Positions 63,782 through 64,000 of a stretch of DNA of 64,000 bases are shown here, in pieces. The translations under genes and the position numbers were made by a program. Below the pieces are notes generated by a model. It had not been told where the DNA came from. It made no database searches and saw nothing but the letters and a program-made list of their open reading frames with translations. Numbering within the stretch: the stretch's first letter is position 1; the number at the start of each line of letters is the position of its first letter. The DNA comes from Niastella soli (GTDB taxonomy: Bacteria > Bacteroidota > Bacteroidia > Chitinophagales > Chitinophagaceae): assembly GCF_017742245.1 (NCBI RefSeq), contig NZ_JAGHKO010000001.1:2137061-2201060 (forward strand), in the 5' to 3' direction.

Positions 63782-64000
63782 GTGTAGCGTTTTTGTTTTT
63801 TGTATAAGAGGCGTTCAGGTATTTCAGCAGGCGCACTTCTTTTTCTGTTAAGAAACGCCATTTGCCTCTGTCTACATTTTTCTTGGTAAGGTTAGCATAC
63901 ATTACGCGGTCGAGGTTGCGCACATCGTAGCCCAGGTGTTCAAAGATGCGGCGAACGATGCGGTTGCGACCGCTGTGGATCTCTATCCCGATCACGCTTT
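63774..64000 (-). CDS. RsuA/RluB-type pseudouridine synthase, 5' part outside window
   Basis: Only the C-terminal 73 residues are visible: IHSGRNRIVRRIFEHLGYDVRNLDRVMYANLTKKNVDRGKWRFLTEKEVRLL, the conserved end of the RsuA/RluB/RluE family. The N-terminal S4 domain and catalytic Asp lie beyond base 64000. Upstream gene of the RluA-type synthase operon. Confidence 0.9.
   Translation of the reverse strand, partial: SVIGIEIHSGRNRIVRRIFEHLGYDVRNLDRVMYANLTKKNVDRGKWRFLTEKEVRLLKYLNASYTKNKNATRG

Overview
The window comes from the chromosome of a Bacteroidota bacterium, most likely a Chitinophagaceae/Niastella-like member (lineage inferred from gene content only). Supporting evidence: type IX secretion and gliding genes (gldJ, porU, porV, a PorP/SprF protein), a TonB-dependent receptor, bacillithiol synthesis (bshA), a short RpoD-type primary sigma factor, LytS/LytTR signalling, GH31 and SGNH enzymes, little sign of Shine-Dalgarno sequences, and many TAnnTTTG promoter elements of the Bacteroidota type. 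No rRNA, tRNA, phage, transposase or CRISPR locus was seen. Most genes are ordinary chromosomal housekeeping or envelope genes.

Layout. 1-9.9 kb: 3' part of a TonB receptor, an MFS permease, a frameshifted secreted-protein remnant, metX diverging from osmC and a sulfhydrylase-type PLP enzyme, a CHAD protein, and murF. 10-16.7 kb: gldJ diverging from porU-porV. 16.8-20.9 kb: ispF, dut, a DUF4292 lipoprotein, an EnvC-like coiled-coil/LytM protein and a short LytM paralogue. 20.9-34.8 kb: bshA, two M28 peptidases, an RsmI-like methylase, a CysZ/EI24 protein, a 3-methyladenine glycosylase, an SGNH esterase, PorP/SprF, upp, anmK, and an RCC1-like protein. 35.2-38.4 kb: a four-gene LiaF-like/DUF4288/histidine kinase/LytTR operon. 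38.9-51.2 kb: a Crp regulator, adenine deaminase, a LolA-like protein, GH31, a possible sigma-54-driven 23-residue membrane peptide gene, trmD, an S4 protein, an M20 peptidase, a CDF transporter and LptF/G. 51.2-64 kb: two small proteins, rpoD, ffh, rpsP, rimM, a DinB-fold protein, a second Crp regulator, DNA polymerase IV, peroxiredoxin, a HEFAH protein, an amidohydrolase and two pseudouridine synthases.

The unusual content is between the genes. Many intergenic gaps carry mosaics of short repeats whose unit length is always 7 bp although the word changes (TCTGCCG, ATTGCCC, TCGGCAA, GTTTCCC, GTTTGAC, GTGAGTG and others). They are mixed with a 17-bp palindrome (TCTCGGCTGAGCCGAGA), modules with a CGCAG core and GTTGAT-type words. 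These mosaics nearly always touch the 3' end of a gene; in two genes the last codons and the stop are written in repeat sequence. A separate block between rpsP and rimM has an 11-bp period in at least five unrelated word families. The other main leads are the sigma-54-like promoter/small peptide/terminator unit near 45.4 kb and a set of genes whose start codon lies only 4-9 nt after a perfect TAnnTTTG element.
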